Assembly (NCBI RefSeq): GCF_021869535.1
Contig: NW_026262690.1
Location: 66,117,995-66,181,994 of the forward strand
Length of the DNA: 64,000 bases
Direction of reading: 5' to 3'
Source of the DNA: Mytilus californianus
Lineage: Eukaryota > Mollusca > Bivalvia > Mytilida > Mytilidae
The stretch's first letter is position 1. Every line of letters begins with the position of its first letter. A program made the translations under genes and the position numbers. This document shows positions 48,690 through 59,360 of the stretch, piece after piece. The notes beneath the pieces were generated by a model. The model ran no database searches. It saw only the letters and a program-made list of their open reading frames with translations, and was not told where the DNA came from.

Positions 48690-49545
48690 TATTTGCTCAC
48701 GATTCAAATCTTGATGCACCATATGTAAACCCCAGAACTAATTTGATCATGTCTGACCTGACAATAAGTGAACAAGATATAAAAAGATGAATTTAATACT
48801 TAAAGGCACCACGAATACTGTTTAAACACCTCTACTAATTTTATTTAATAAGTTCTTACAAGCTAGCAAGTTTCTAACACAGTTTTAACTTGCTAGAGTT
48901 ATGGCTTCCTTCAAAACAAGAGGTCACAGGCAGGTTATGAAACGGGTAGTTCAATAATAAACATATTAATAATTATAAATAAGAGCTCTCTTCATTATTT
49001 GCATACCAGTTTGGGTTTTTAAAAGGGCATTCAACTGTTTTCCAACTCTATGAAAATTATCATAAGAAATATTAAAACGGAGATTAAATGATTTTCAACT
49101 ATTACAATGTTTGCGATACATTCAAAGCCTTTGATAAAGGCCTTACACAAACACTGATTTCGTATGGAATATCTGGTAATCTATTGAACTGGGTTAAAGA
49201 CGTCATCAGCAACAGACAACACGTTGTTTTTATAAACAATGAAACTTCAAATCCAGGCGAAATCAAGACAGGAGTTCAGCAGGGCTCTGTTTTGTGTCCT
49301 TTTCTATTTTTTATTATATATTAATGCCATATCAGACAACCTCAATAAGCGTGAACGTCTGTTTGCAGATGGCACCTCTCTTCTATGCTCTGGTATTAAC
49401 TTTGAAACAATAGAAAATGATATTATTAATGACCTTTTTAGTTTAAACGATGGGCCATATAAAGGCTTGTCACAGTAGATTTTAACCGACAGAAAACAAA
49501 AGCATTGGTTTTCACACCACCAGAAATGAGTATTAAATTAATGTT
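48690..49545 (+). pseudogene. LINE reverse transcriptase, decayed
   Basis: Starts FAHDSNLDAPYVNPRTN and LIMSDLTISEQDI (pre-RT linker), then FLKGHSTVFQLYENYH near 49015-49065, and FKAFDKGLTQTLISYGISGN, GVQQGSVLCPFLF and ERLFADGTSLLCS. These fit RT motifs 2a, A, B and C of a CR1/jockey-like LINE. The catalytic FADD reads FADG, so the active-site aspartate is lost, and several frameshifts are present. It is probably the continuation of the element that starts at 44148. Confidence 0.75.
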
Positions 49546-49965
49546 GAACAAATAAATATCGTTGTAATAAACGCATCAACCCGGAAGATTCTGAATGAGT
49601 TATCTCCCATTTCTCTATGTTATTGAAAAACGACACGTTTGCCAGTCACGTTGCTTTCGCCGGGAAATTTGAATATTTTGACCTGAATGAAACGATAGCC
49701 GAGTAAGAGTGTCGTTGATCGGAATATCAATGCATGCTTCTGATAGAAGAATCATTTAGTAAGGAAATGAGTGTCTTTGTAAGGTATAAAGTTACATAGA
49801 AATATTTTTAATTATTTTTTATTAAAAGATGGGTAAGCTATTCAAAATGGCGACTTAACGAAATGTAGATCCCTTTAGGATTTTTCAGTATACGGATATG
49901 GATAGTAAACTGCACATTGCAAGAAAACAAAGAAATATTTATGCCAACGTTAAAAACGTTAATAA

Positions 49966-50754
49966 TGTAATGTAATGTTTATTGGTCGTTATAGTAACAT
50001 ACAAGAAGAATCTTGTTGTATCTATATGTGTTTCACGCAGAAGGAAGCGTTGTGTCGATTTAGACGTTTGGTGGGAAAGTCAGTGGTTGGGTCAAAGGGT
50101 ATGGGGGTGTTTGAGAGGGATTCTTGTGTTCAGTATCGGGAACATTTAGAGAACACCCCTATCCAGTAAATAGTGTTTTCGCCCTGGAGTATATAAGTGG
50201 GTGTATAGCCAGTCAAGGTCGTTAAAAACTCCCATCATCATTTCGGGTTCTGTCGATATTCTTGTTAAGAAGACCAGTGTATAAGAGTAAGCACGTTACA
50301 TAGCTGTAAGTGATATAGTCGAGCACAACTTGTACTGGGGACAACTTGTACTGGGTACAAGTTGGTCTAACATAGGAAGTTGGCAGAGCAGACTGTCCCA
50401 TACGGAAGACGGACTGCAACAACCCGCACTGTCTGATAGTGACAAACTGTCCCACTCGGAGGACAGCTGTACCAGCACACACTGTCTGAAAGAGACAAAC
50501 TGTACCAGCCACACTGTCTTGAAGTGACAGACCGTCCCACTCGGAGGACAGGCTGTAAGATTGTATAATACTTGTATATATTAGAGTTCATCGTTACTTT
50601 ATATCGGCAAAGAGCCCGTGCGTATATTTTAGTTCATTGTGCATAACATAGATAGTTGTAGTTTTTAGCATTGCCGTATTGTTTGTGGGCAACTTGGATC
50701 CAAGTGTTTACTGGAACGTTCGTTTAAGATATAAACGCCTGGTTACACGTTACA
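49966..50754 (+). mobile_element. Solo LTR of an LTR retrotransposon, 789 bp
   Basis: Ends are TGTAATG and GTTACA (inverted TGTAA/TTACA). It is flanked by ATAA at 49962-49965 and 50755-50758. A TATA box (GAGTATATAAGTGGG, about 50189) lies in the middle, as expected at the U3/R border. About 50370-50560 has imperfect GC-rich tandem units with CACTGTCTGA and CCCACTCGGAGGACAG. No primer-binding site or coding region follows, so this is a recombined solo LTR. Short frames here are not genes. Confidence 0.65.
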
Positions 50755-50883
50755 ATAATACAAATAGACTGGAAATACGAAAACAGATTTGAAAAACATT
50801 GATAAACAAAATTTTAATCTGCTAACCGAGTCCCTGTGTTCATTACCTCCTAGAAAGTCGATTATATTACTTTCAAAGATAGA

Positions 50884-51160
50884 ATAGAGAATGGAAACGG
50901 GGAATATGTCAAAGAGACAACAACCCGACCAAAGAGCAGAAAAAAGCCAAAGACCACCAATGGGTCTTCAACGCAGGGAGAAAATCCCGCACCCGGAGGC
51001 GGGCTTCAGGTGGCCCAATAAACAATAATATATACTAATTCGGCAAAATGAACGCCACATTAAACTCAGAAACATACAAATGAACCAAAATAAAAAAAAA
51101 AACACAGAAGACTAACAAAGCTAGAGGTTCCTGATTTGTGACAGGCGCAAAATGAACAAT
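50884..51160 (-). mobile_element. Truncated copy of the 23121-24036 retroelement 3' end
   Basis: Begins on plus with GAGAATGGAAACGGGGAATA and includes AATGGGTCTTCAACGCAGGG, the reverse complement of the 3' UTR at 23760-24036. 5'-truncated and without coding sequence. Confidence 0.75.
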
Positions 51161-51589
51161 TAACACCAATATACAAATTGACAATGAAACACGATAAAGT
51201 ACATGGTTTCGTTACATTAAAAAAATTCAATTTGCTGCTTATTTTTTTCTCTATGTTTATTTGTATTTGTTTTTGTTTTGTTTTTTTTTTATAAAAAGAA
51301 ATTCTTTCTCTTTCTCTTGAGCCAATCTGTGACGCTTTCCTGTGCTCACTACATTAACCAAAGTTTGTTGTGTATGTTGAGTATTAAAGAAATAGTTGGG
51401 ATAACTTGTGACCAGTCCTATTGTTTAATTATTGCAATAAAACAATATTAAACTAATCAAATTTGAATACGAAGAAACGACAAAATTCTACAAAATGGCA
51501 CTCAATGAACCAGTAGCCTACTCTATCAACTGTATACAACATAGCTTAACGGATTGAGGTCATTGATAAAACGAATGATTCGCTTGAAA

Positions 51590-51830
51590 TTTGATGTTAT
51601 TTAAGTAAACCGAGTTTACAGTTTGTACTTATGTTGTGCTGTTACACCATTGTTCGAGGTGAGGGTGAGGGGCGCTCACAAATATATTTAACCCCTCCAC
51701 ATTCTGTATGTGTTTGTCCCAAGTCAGGAGCCTGTAATTCAATGGTTGTCGTTCTTTCATGTCTGCCATATACATTTTTCGTAAATTGTATTTATTCACT
51801 CTTTATAAATTTAGCCCTGTTACTATGAGA
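51590..51830 (+). repeat. Dispersed mussel repeat copy
   Basis: Has GAGGTGAGGGTGAGGGGCGC and CCCAAGTCAGGAGCC, matching part of the 31016-31545 and 55447-55850 copies. Lacks the 3' end. Confidence 0.7.
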
Positions 51831-51915
51831 AGTATAAACAGTTATATCATTGTGCATTCTAGTTATTTGAATAGGAAGACTTAATGTATTCAATGGCATT
51901 GTAGAGTCTGAAGTA

Positions 51916-52251
51916 CTATAACCTAATGAATGTTCTTGAGAATCTTGACTGGTTTCTGTGTTCACCAATTTGAACTTGTACGCAAGAGTATAACAGGGTA
52001 TCAGCTGTGCTCACTGAAGTTGCTGGAAAAGTATTTGCATTCGTATATAACCCTGTCTGTGTAAATGATGGCTGAATTGGTAGTCGATATAAATACTGTG
52101 TCCATTTGGTTTGATGCAAATGTAGTTTACAACTGTGGTACAGGTACTGATATAGCAGATGGTACTCTTTAATTAACCTTCTTTCTCGTAGAAGCTGTGG
52201 CCACGATTGGTGTATTCTTCCTCTTTCTCGTTGACCGCCTGAGCTGAGCAA
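51916..52251 (-). pseudogene. Possible Harbinger nuclease N-terminal fragment
   Basis: A 111-codon frame begins MLSSGGQRERGRIHQSWPQL and LRERRLIKEYHLLYQYL. The arrangement, basic residues then W-x-x-x-LLRER and EYHLLYQ, is reminiscent of the segment before the catalytic domain of PIF/Harbinger (HARBI1-like) nucleases. The rest of the frame does not clearly continue the family and no DDE domain follows. Weak; it may equally be chance. Confidence 0.3.
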
Positions 52252-52504
52252 ACATGACTCCTAAAATATACGCAGATTATAGGAACAGAATATAAAGAAT
52301 AATGATCGATATAATTTTCGTAATACTTACGAACTACAAGAACCTGTTATTTGCTTGTCACTAAAATTAACGAACATTATTAAGGATATACATACTAGTT
52401 ATGATTGATTGTTGGTTGCCAGAGCCAAATATAGCTGTCAGTAACTGCGAGTATTCTCAGATCTGTACTTAGTGTCCTTTTTGTTGTTAGGGATGAGGAA
52501 TTAA

Positions 52505-52941
52505 GGTGGCACGGTAGTATTTCCTGGCCCATAAGGGATAATGATAGCCTTTTTAGAATTTTCACCACTTTTTAACACTGCAAAAAATTCTACATTCACA
52601 GTTAACTGAAGTACTTTCATTTTACTATTCAGAAATGAATTTGAATGTGTATCATGACCGTTTACTTTTTTTGCTATTTTTAAAAATCTAAGGCCACTAG
52701 TGCTTTTAGGTCTTTTATCGTGCAGTGAATACAAAATTTAAAAAAAATCTCAAAAATTCATTTTCATCTGTATGTAAAATTATTTCATATTTTTCTACAC
52801 CTGATTCATCCCTCAGTTTGGGAAAGTATGTTCAGTTGATACTGTATTTTTTGTCCAATCACACTGTTCAGATACATTGACTTAGGTAGGGTACACAAAA
52901 GAGCAACCTAAATACTGGAATGCAAATACTACCGTGCTACC
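52505..52941. mobile_element. 437 bp TTAA-flanked MITE, copy 1
   Basis: Flanked by TTAA at 52501-52504 and 52942-52945. TIRs are GGTGGCACGGTAGTATTT on the left and GGTAGCACGGTAGTATTT as the reverse complement of the right. TTAA duplications occur with piggyBac and Kolobok elements. No transposase. It interrupts a dispersed mussel repeat beginning near 52440. A 77-codon minus-strand frame is an accidental ORF. Confidence 0.8.
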
Positions 52942-52945
52942 TTAA

Positions 52946-54169
52946 CCAAGACATTACAAACTTGAAATCAGTCATGACACTTATGATGCATAGACTTCTT
53001 ACTATGAAACATATTACAATAAAGAATACTAGTCTACACTTATTTTTTACCAAAAAAAAGTCAAAGATTACACCCCTACCCCAGCTGGCAGATTTTCACT
53101 TTTTTTCATCTTACCATTTTTACTTAATGAGTGAACAAAACCCAAATATACCATGTTTCAAATCAACACAGAAGTCAAACAAGGTGATTCAGGAGGTATT
53201 ATTGAATTGTCAACTCTATTTAAAGTTAATCTGACTGAAAGAAACAGTTTAAGCACCAAATCATGAAAAATTATATTAAAGTCCATTCCACATTTTACAG
53301 CATGCCTTACATTACTTTAAGCATTTCCAGATTATGAGGGCAACACAACAAGACTCTTTAGATGGCAATTAGCTATTATTCTAAAATCTATTTGACAATA
53401 CATGTACTAGAATATATCTCTAAGTTGACTGTTTGTCTATTTCTGTTATATGCATTAAGTTAAATTATGTCCCCTTACATAATCAGTTTACCTTTATTAT
53501 GCTTTTCATTGTCAGAAAATCAAAACAATTAATAACATTTGCAAGGAAAATGAATAAACTATTAAATCTTGCTGATATACAATCATAATTACATTCTTTG
53601 TCAAAAAAAATGTCTTGTCAGTGTAAAGAAACCCCTATTGCTATCTCTATTTCAGCCAAATATGAGGGCTAAATGAATAAGTAAGGACCCCTTAACTACT
53701 TAATGGTTTAAAAAATGCTCATACTGGTGTCATGTTACCACAGAACTATAAATTAAACCTGAAGAAAACTAGTATAGCTGTACTTGTGTGGAAAAAAATA
53801 AAAAATTATGCAATTCATCTATTTCGGTGAAAATAATAGGACGTACAGGCAACTAAAATATGTCGCGTCTCAATTTCCAGTGGTTGCACATGTGTCAGAC
53901 AGTGCGAAAAGTTAAAGCGAGCATTTATAATTAAAAAAGTACTGCAAGTTACTTAAAAATAATGAAGTTCTACTTTCTAGGTAAATTTTTACATTATTAC
54001 CCACAGATCAGGCAAAATTTGCTGAATCAGCAATTTTCACTCCCAGGGATGGAATTTAAGGGCTATTTTTATTATAGTTGCCTTTAATCAACTTTTAATT
54101 GATAAACATACAAATTGCATAGGTAAAAAAAAATCCTTTATTGATTTAGTGTAAACATATATATCCCCC
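52946..54169. other. 1224 bp between two identical MITEs
   Basis: AT-rich, no domain recognised, one 104-codon frame at 52920-53234 with no family resemblance. It may be host DNA or the passenger of a composite element. Confidence 0.5.
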
Positions 54170-54173
54170 TTAA

Positions 54174-54610
54174 GGTGGCACGGTAGTATTTCCTGGCCCA
54201 TAAGGGATAATGATAGCCTTTTTAGAATTTTCACCACTTTTTAACACTGCAAAAAATTCTACATTCACAGTTAACTGAAGTACTTTCATTTTACTATTCA
54301 GAAATGAATTTGAATGTGTATCATGACCGTTTACTTTTTTTGCTATTTTTAAAAATCTAAGGCCACTAGTGCTTTTAGGTCTTTTATCGTGCAGTGAATA
54401 CAAAATTTAAAAAAAATCTCAAAAATTCATTTTCATCTGTATGTAAAATTATTTCATATTTTTCTACACCTGATTCATCCCTCAGTTTGGGAAAGTATGT
54501 TCAGTTGATACTGTATTTTTTGTCCAATCACACTGTTCAGATACATTGACTTAGGTAGGGTACACAAAAGAGCAACCTAAATACTGGAATGCAAATACTA
54601 CCGTGCTACC
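54174..54610. mobile_element. 437 bp TTAA-flanked MITE, copy 2
   Basis: Same length and orientation as copy 1; no difference was noticed when comparing by eye. The left flank is TTAA (54170-54173) and the right flank is TTGA (54611-54614). Confidence 0.8.
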
Positions 54611-54684
54611 TTGATAAATAACCTGCCACGTCCGGTCTGTGTTTATGTTTAATTTTTTCTGCTTTGTATCGATCTGATGAGTGA

Positions 54685-54990
54685 ATAGATATAAGAAGAT
54701 GTGGTATGAGTGCCAATGAGACAACTCTCCATCCATTTCAAAATTTTTAAAAGTAAACCATTATAGGTCAAAGTACGGTCTTCAACATGGAGCCTTAGCT
54801 CACACCGAACAGCAAGCTATAAAGGGCCCCAAAAATTACTAGTGTAAAACCATTCAAACGGGAAAACCAACGGTCTAATCTATATAAAAAACGAGAAACG
54901 AGAAACACTTATGAACCACATCAACAAACGACAACTACTGAACATCAGATTCCTGACTTAGGACAGGTGCAAACAAATGCAGCTGGTTTA
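54685..54990 (-). repeat. Dispersed mussel repeat copy
   Basis: Reverse copy with GTGGTATGAGTGCCAATGAG and AAAGGGCCCCAAAAATTACT; very similar to 37695-38040. Confidence 0.8.
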
Positions 54991-55446
54991 AACGTTTTAA
55001 TGGTACCAAACCTTCACCCTTTTTCTGAAACAATAGTGTAACATCACAACATAGAAAGACACACTATAAAATATCAACCGAAATAGCTTAACTCAATCAA
55101 CGGACATATTAACACCAGTGAACATATACTGAACAAATAAATTTGACCTATGATACAATGTAAATACAAAATAAATAAACTAAGGGAAGAATAATAAAAG
55201 TAACATGTTATACCGCTATGAAATGTTAAACAATTTAAGAAAAACAATATGCTCGAACAAAAATATCAGCCATTTGCAATAACTTTAAACACAGGTAAAT
55301 GAAAATAATTTTGTTGTTAGGTATACGTGTACAGTTCAAATAGAGAAAGGAAATATTATTACAAAATAAATAATTTTGATGTTCATAGTACGAAGTGAAA
55401 AATTATAGTAATACCAAACACTTATAAAAGCTGGTATATAGAGCAG
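54991..55446. other. No gene recognised
   Basis: AT-rich DNA between two oppositely oriented repeat copies. Confidence 0.6.
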
Positions 55447-55850
55447 ATGCCTATTTCAACTGATTTTTATAGTTTGTTCTTATGTTGTGATGTTACACCA
55501 CTGTCCCATGTTATGGGGAGGGTTGAGCGCTCACAAACATGTTTAATCCCGCAACATTCTTTAAGTGCCTGTTCCAAGTCAGAAGCCTGGAGTTCAGTGG
55601 TTGTCATTGGTTCATGTCTGTCATATTTGTTTTTCGTTAATTGTTTAGTTATAAATTAGGCCGTCAGTTTTCTCAATTGAATTGTTTCATTTTTTCATAT
55701 CGGGGCCTTTTATAGCGGACTATACGGTATGGTTTTTTTTCATTGTTGAAGGCCGTACGATTGTCTATAATTGCTTACATCCACTTTATTTTATTATTGT
55801 TGGATAGTTGTCTCATTGGCCATCATATCTCATCTCCTTATTTTTATATG
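55447..55850 (+). repeat. Dispersed mussel repeat copy
   Basis: Runs from TTTCAACTGATTTTTATAG to CTCATTGGCCATCATATCTC, collinear with 31150-31545. The 70-codon frame inside is not a gene. Confidence 0.8.
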
Positions 55851-56564
55851 CATAAAATAAAGTCATGTTACAAATAAATGTCAAATGCAAAATTAAATAA
55901 CTAATAATCCAATTCTACCTATTCATAATTTTGTTGTTGAACAAAGTATAAACCATCTTTAAATTATGTATACAATTTAATTCAGAATCATAAGTATCAA
56001 CAAACAGTTTAAATTGTCCTCAATTAAATTAAAATAAATATAACATAATCAATATTAAGGCTGTGACCGGATTCTTATTTAAAAAATATAATAATAATGT
56101 TGTATGCAATGCACACAAACTCTACTCCATCCTTACTCAAAGACACCCATATTGGATGATCCAGCATTTAAAATTGCATGTGATAGATCTATATTGTAAA
56201 TGTAGAACCTTGTTCAAGACACAAATTATGCAAACCATAGTCACAGAAACTATGCCGTATTGTTAAATGTCGGCATATTTTCGCAGTGGTCTATTCCGTG
56301 ATTCATATAGGTGGTGAAGGTAAATTCAGAAAAGCGCTTCGAACGCATGACATTCAAAACGTGTTGTTTTCATTTTATGAGGAAAAAGACTAAATAACGA
56401 AACTGAAGAACCCTGAAGGGACACTAAAATTAATAGTCGAAAAGAAGCTTGTAATTGCATTGCAAAAAGACAGAAGACGACGAAAAGACAAAAGTCTTCA
56501 AAACACTGCATATAAAAATAGATTGTATAAATCCGTTTAATGGCCTCATTTTAAAAATGTAAAG

Positions 56565-56818
56565 ACTATCAAAAGAATATATATATATATTTATAATCTA
56601 GATTATATATATAAATATCGGTTGTGTTTGCATTTTGTATTACAATGTATTATAATGGTATCACAAATTTATGTAGCCCTCTCCATTAGCATAAAAAAAA
56701 CTTCAATGTTCTGTTTTGGGGATCTACTGTGACAAAATTATGGGGCAAATCTCTACCCATTCGGAATTCGGAGAACTGATGTGTGTTAAGGACTAGACTA
56801 TCAAAAGAATATATATAT
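56565..56818 (+). repeat. ~230 bp unit duplicated around the ribozyme array
   Basis: The segment from AGACTATCAAAAGAATATAT to GTGTGTTAAGGACT is repeated. The second copy starts at about 56795, is split by the 56830-59150 array, and continues at 59151-59352. The locus was therefore a tandem duplication before the array inserted. Confidence 0.75.
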
Positions 56819-57135
56819 ATAATCTAGATATAAAATATACTTTTCACTTTTTTTTGGTCTTTTGGAAAATGTTGTTTGTGCTGTATTTAGACCCCTCTAC
56901 CAAGAAATTTGTTTTGCATGCACACGTATAAAAATCGCGGTTTTTATCCAACGCAATCATTGGTTTGAACGTTGTTTTCAATTTAGACTTGTTTAAATTT
57001 TTTCGTTTGGGCTTGTATTATATTTGCCTTCGGGTTAATATGATCCGTTCATCCTATTTCGACTCTTTAAAATTCAAGAGTCTATCCTGAATTGAGGTAA
57101 ATTTTATGGCCTTCCAAATACCGTTTCGATTTCAA

Positions 57136-57179
57136 ACATGACTGAAGAGACATTAATTATCGAAGTCCGGATATGGTGT
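57136..57179 (+). ncRNA. Hammerhead ribozyme, monomer 1 (decayed)
   Basis: Core CTGAAGA is intact. Stem II is GACA/TATC with one C-A mismatch. GAAA is GAAG, but the G can pair as G-U at the base of stem III (GTC/GAT). Stem I is ACATGA/TGGTGT with one G-G clash. Probably weak or inactive. Confidence 0.5.
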
Positions 57180-57674
57180 TCTAATTTTTGCACCTTTTGT
57201 TTGCCGTATACCATCTTTTCCGCAAGTTTATTGTTTTCTGTTTGGTATTAAATTAATAGTTAAGATCCATTTTGTTACATCTTGTGACCCGTTTATTTGC
57301 CAATCGCCAATGACAGTCACCAGGGTTTAAGAACAACCGTTGTTCGACCTGCTAGTCAAATGCGTTTTGTTAAAATATACTTTTCGCTTTTTTTGGTCTT
57401 TCGGAAAATATTGTTTGTGCTGTATTTAGACCCCTCTACCAAGAAATTTGTTTTGCATGCACACGTATAAAAATTGCGGTTTTTATCCAACGCAATCATA
57501 GGTTTGAACGTTGTTTTCAATTTAGACTTGTTTATATTTTTTCGTTTGGGCTTGTATTATATTTGCCTTCGGGTTTATATGATCCGTTCATCCTATTTCG
57601 ACTCTTCAAAATTCAAGAGTCTATCCTAAATTGAAGTAAATTATATGGCCTTCTAAATACCTTTTCGACTTCTA

Positions 57675-57718
57675 ACCTCACTGAAGAGACATTAATTGTC
57701 GAAATCTGGATATGGTGT
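57675..57718 (+). ncRNA. Hammerhead ribozyme, monomer 2
   Basis: CTGAAGA, stem II GACA/TGTC with loop TTAAT, GAAA, stem III ATC/GAT with loop TG, cleavage base A after U, stem I ACCTCA/TGGTGT with one mismatch. The core is fully consensus. Predicted cleavage follows base 57712. Confidence 0.7.
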
Positions 57719-58211
57719 ACTAATTTTTGCGCCTTTTGTTTGCGGTATATCATTTTTTCCGCAAGTTTATTGTTTTCTGTTCGGTATTAAGTTAATAGTT
57801 AAGATCCATTTTGTTACATCTTGTGATCCGTTAATTTGGCAATCGCCAATGGCAATCAGCAGGGTTTAAGAACAACCGTTGTTCGACCTGCTAGTCAAAT
57901 GCGTTTTGTTAAAATAAACTTATCGCTTTTTGGTCTTTTGGAAAATGTTGTTTGTGCTGTATTTAGACCCCTCTATCAAGAAATTTGTTTTGCATGCACA
58001 CGTATAAAAATTGCGGTTTTTATCCAACGCAATCATAGGTTTGGACGTTGTTTTCAATTTAGACTTGTTTAAATTTTTTCGTTTGGGCTTGTATTATATT
58101 TGCCTTCGGGTTTATATGATCCGTTCATCCTATTTCGACTCTTCAAAATTGAAGAGTCTATCCTAAATTGAGGTAAATTATATGGCCTTCCAAATACCGT
58201 TTCGATTTCTA

Positions 58212-58255
58212 ACATCACTGAAGAGACATTAATTGTCGAAATCTGGATATGGTGT
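58212..58255 (+). ncRNA. Hammerhead ribozyme, monomer 3 (best copy)
   Basis: Every element is present. Stem I is ACATCA/TGGTGT, six pairs including one G-U. Then CTGAAGA, stem II GACA/TGTC with loop TTAAT, GAAA, minimal stem III ATC/GAT with loop TG, UA at the cleavage position, and predicted cleavage after base 58249. Compared with the 28180-28223 ribozyme, stem I and stem III pairs changed on both sides, keeping pairing. Confidence 0.78.
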
Positions 58256-58751
58256 ACTAATGTTTGCACCTTTTGTTTGCGGTATACCATTTTTTCCGCA
58301 AGTTTATTGTTTTCTGTTTGGTATAAAATTATTAGTTAAGATCCATTTTGTTACATCTTGTGATCCGTTAACTTGGCAATCGCCAATGGCAGTCAGCAGG
58401 GTTTAAGAACAACCGTTGTTCGACCTGCTAGTCAAATGCGTTTTGTTAAAATAAACTTTTCGCTTTTTTTTGGTCTTTTGGAAAATGTTGTTTGTGCTGT
58501 ATTTAGACCCCTCTACCAAGAAATTTGTTTTGCATGCACACGTATAAAAATCGCGGTTTTTATCCAACGCAATCATTGGTTTGAACGTTGTTTTCAATTT
58601 AGACTTGTTTATATTTTTTCGTTTGGGCTTGTAATATATTTGCCTTTGGGTTTATATGATCCGTTCATCCTATTTCGACTCTTTAAAATTCAAGAGTCTA
58701 TCCTGAATTGAGGTAAATTTTATGGCCTTCCAAATACCGTTTCGATTTCTA

Positions 58752-58795
58752 ACATGACTGAAGAGACATTAATTATCGAAGTCCGGATATGGTGT
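58752..58795 (+). ncRNA. Hammerhead ribozyme, monomer 4 (decayed)
   Basis: Same variant as monomer 1: GACA/TATC stem II with a mismatch, GAAG, stem III GTC/GAT, and a stem I clash. The shared changes group monomers 1 and 4 against 2 and 3. Confidence 0.5.
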
Positions 58796-59360
58796 TCTAT
58801 TTTTGCACCTTTTGTTTGCCGTATACCATCTTTTCCGCAAGTTTATTGTTTTCTGTTTGGTATTAAATTAATAGTTAAGATCCATTTTGTTACATCTTGT
58901 GATCCGTTAGTTTGACAATCGCCAATGGCAGTCAGCAGGGTTTAAGAACATCCCTTGTTCGACCTGCTAGTCAAATGCGTTTTGTTAAAATATACTTTTC
59001 ACTTTTTTTGGTCTTTTGGAAAATGTTGTTTGTGCTGTATTTAGACCCCTCTACGAAGAAATTTGTTTTGCATGCACACGTATAAAAATTGTGGTTTTTA
59101 TCCAACGCAATCATAGGTTTGGACGTTGTTCTCAGTTTAGACTTGTTTATATAATCTAGATTATATATATAAATATCGGTTGTGTTTGCATTTTGTATTA
59201 CAATGTATTATAATGGTATCACAAATTTATGTAGCCCTCTCCATTAGCATAAAAAAAACTTCAATGTTCTGTTTTGGGGATCTACTGTGACAAAATTATG
59301 GGGCAAATTTCTACCCATTCGGAAATCGGAGAACTGATGTGTGTTAAGGACTATTATTCC

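Larger units (their letters stand above)
56830..59150 (+). mobile_element. Retrozyme-like array: 4.3 tandem 540 bp monomers
   Basis: Monomers start with TAAAATATACTTTTC or TAAAATAAACTT at 56831, 57371, 57910, 58447 and 58986 (periods 540, 539, 537, 539). The last is cut off after about 165 bp. Each full monomer has one hammerhead ribozyme, a hairpin GACTCTT...AAGAGTC, and the line GGTTTTTATCCAACGCAATC. The array is flanked by ATAATCTAGAT at 56819-56829 and 59151-59161. No long ORF; the 78- and 112-codon frames at 57836 and 58373 are repeats of the monomer. Tandem monomers, one hammerhead each and a target duplication are the hallmarks of retrozymes, and are also compatible with Penelope-like terminal repeats. 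Confidence 0.8.

Noticed and set aside
50222..50591. Several overlapping frames on both strands rich in Cys, Ser and Val
   Set aside because: They arise from GC-rich tandem units in the solo LTR; all frames are open because of repeat composition.
52501..52734. 77-codon minus-strand frame, identical at 54170-54403
   Set aside because: It lies inside the 437 bp MITEs and is identical because the elements are identical. No transposase motif.
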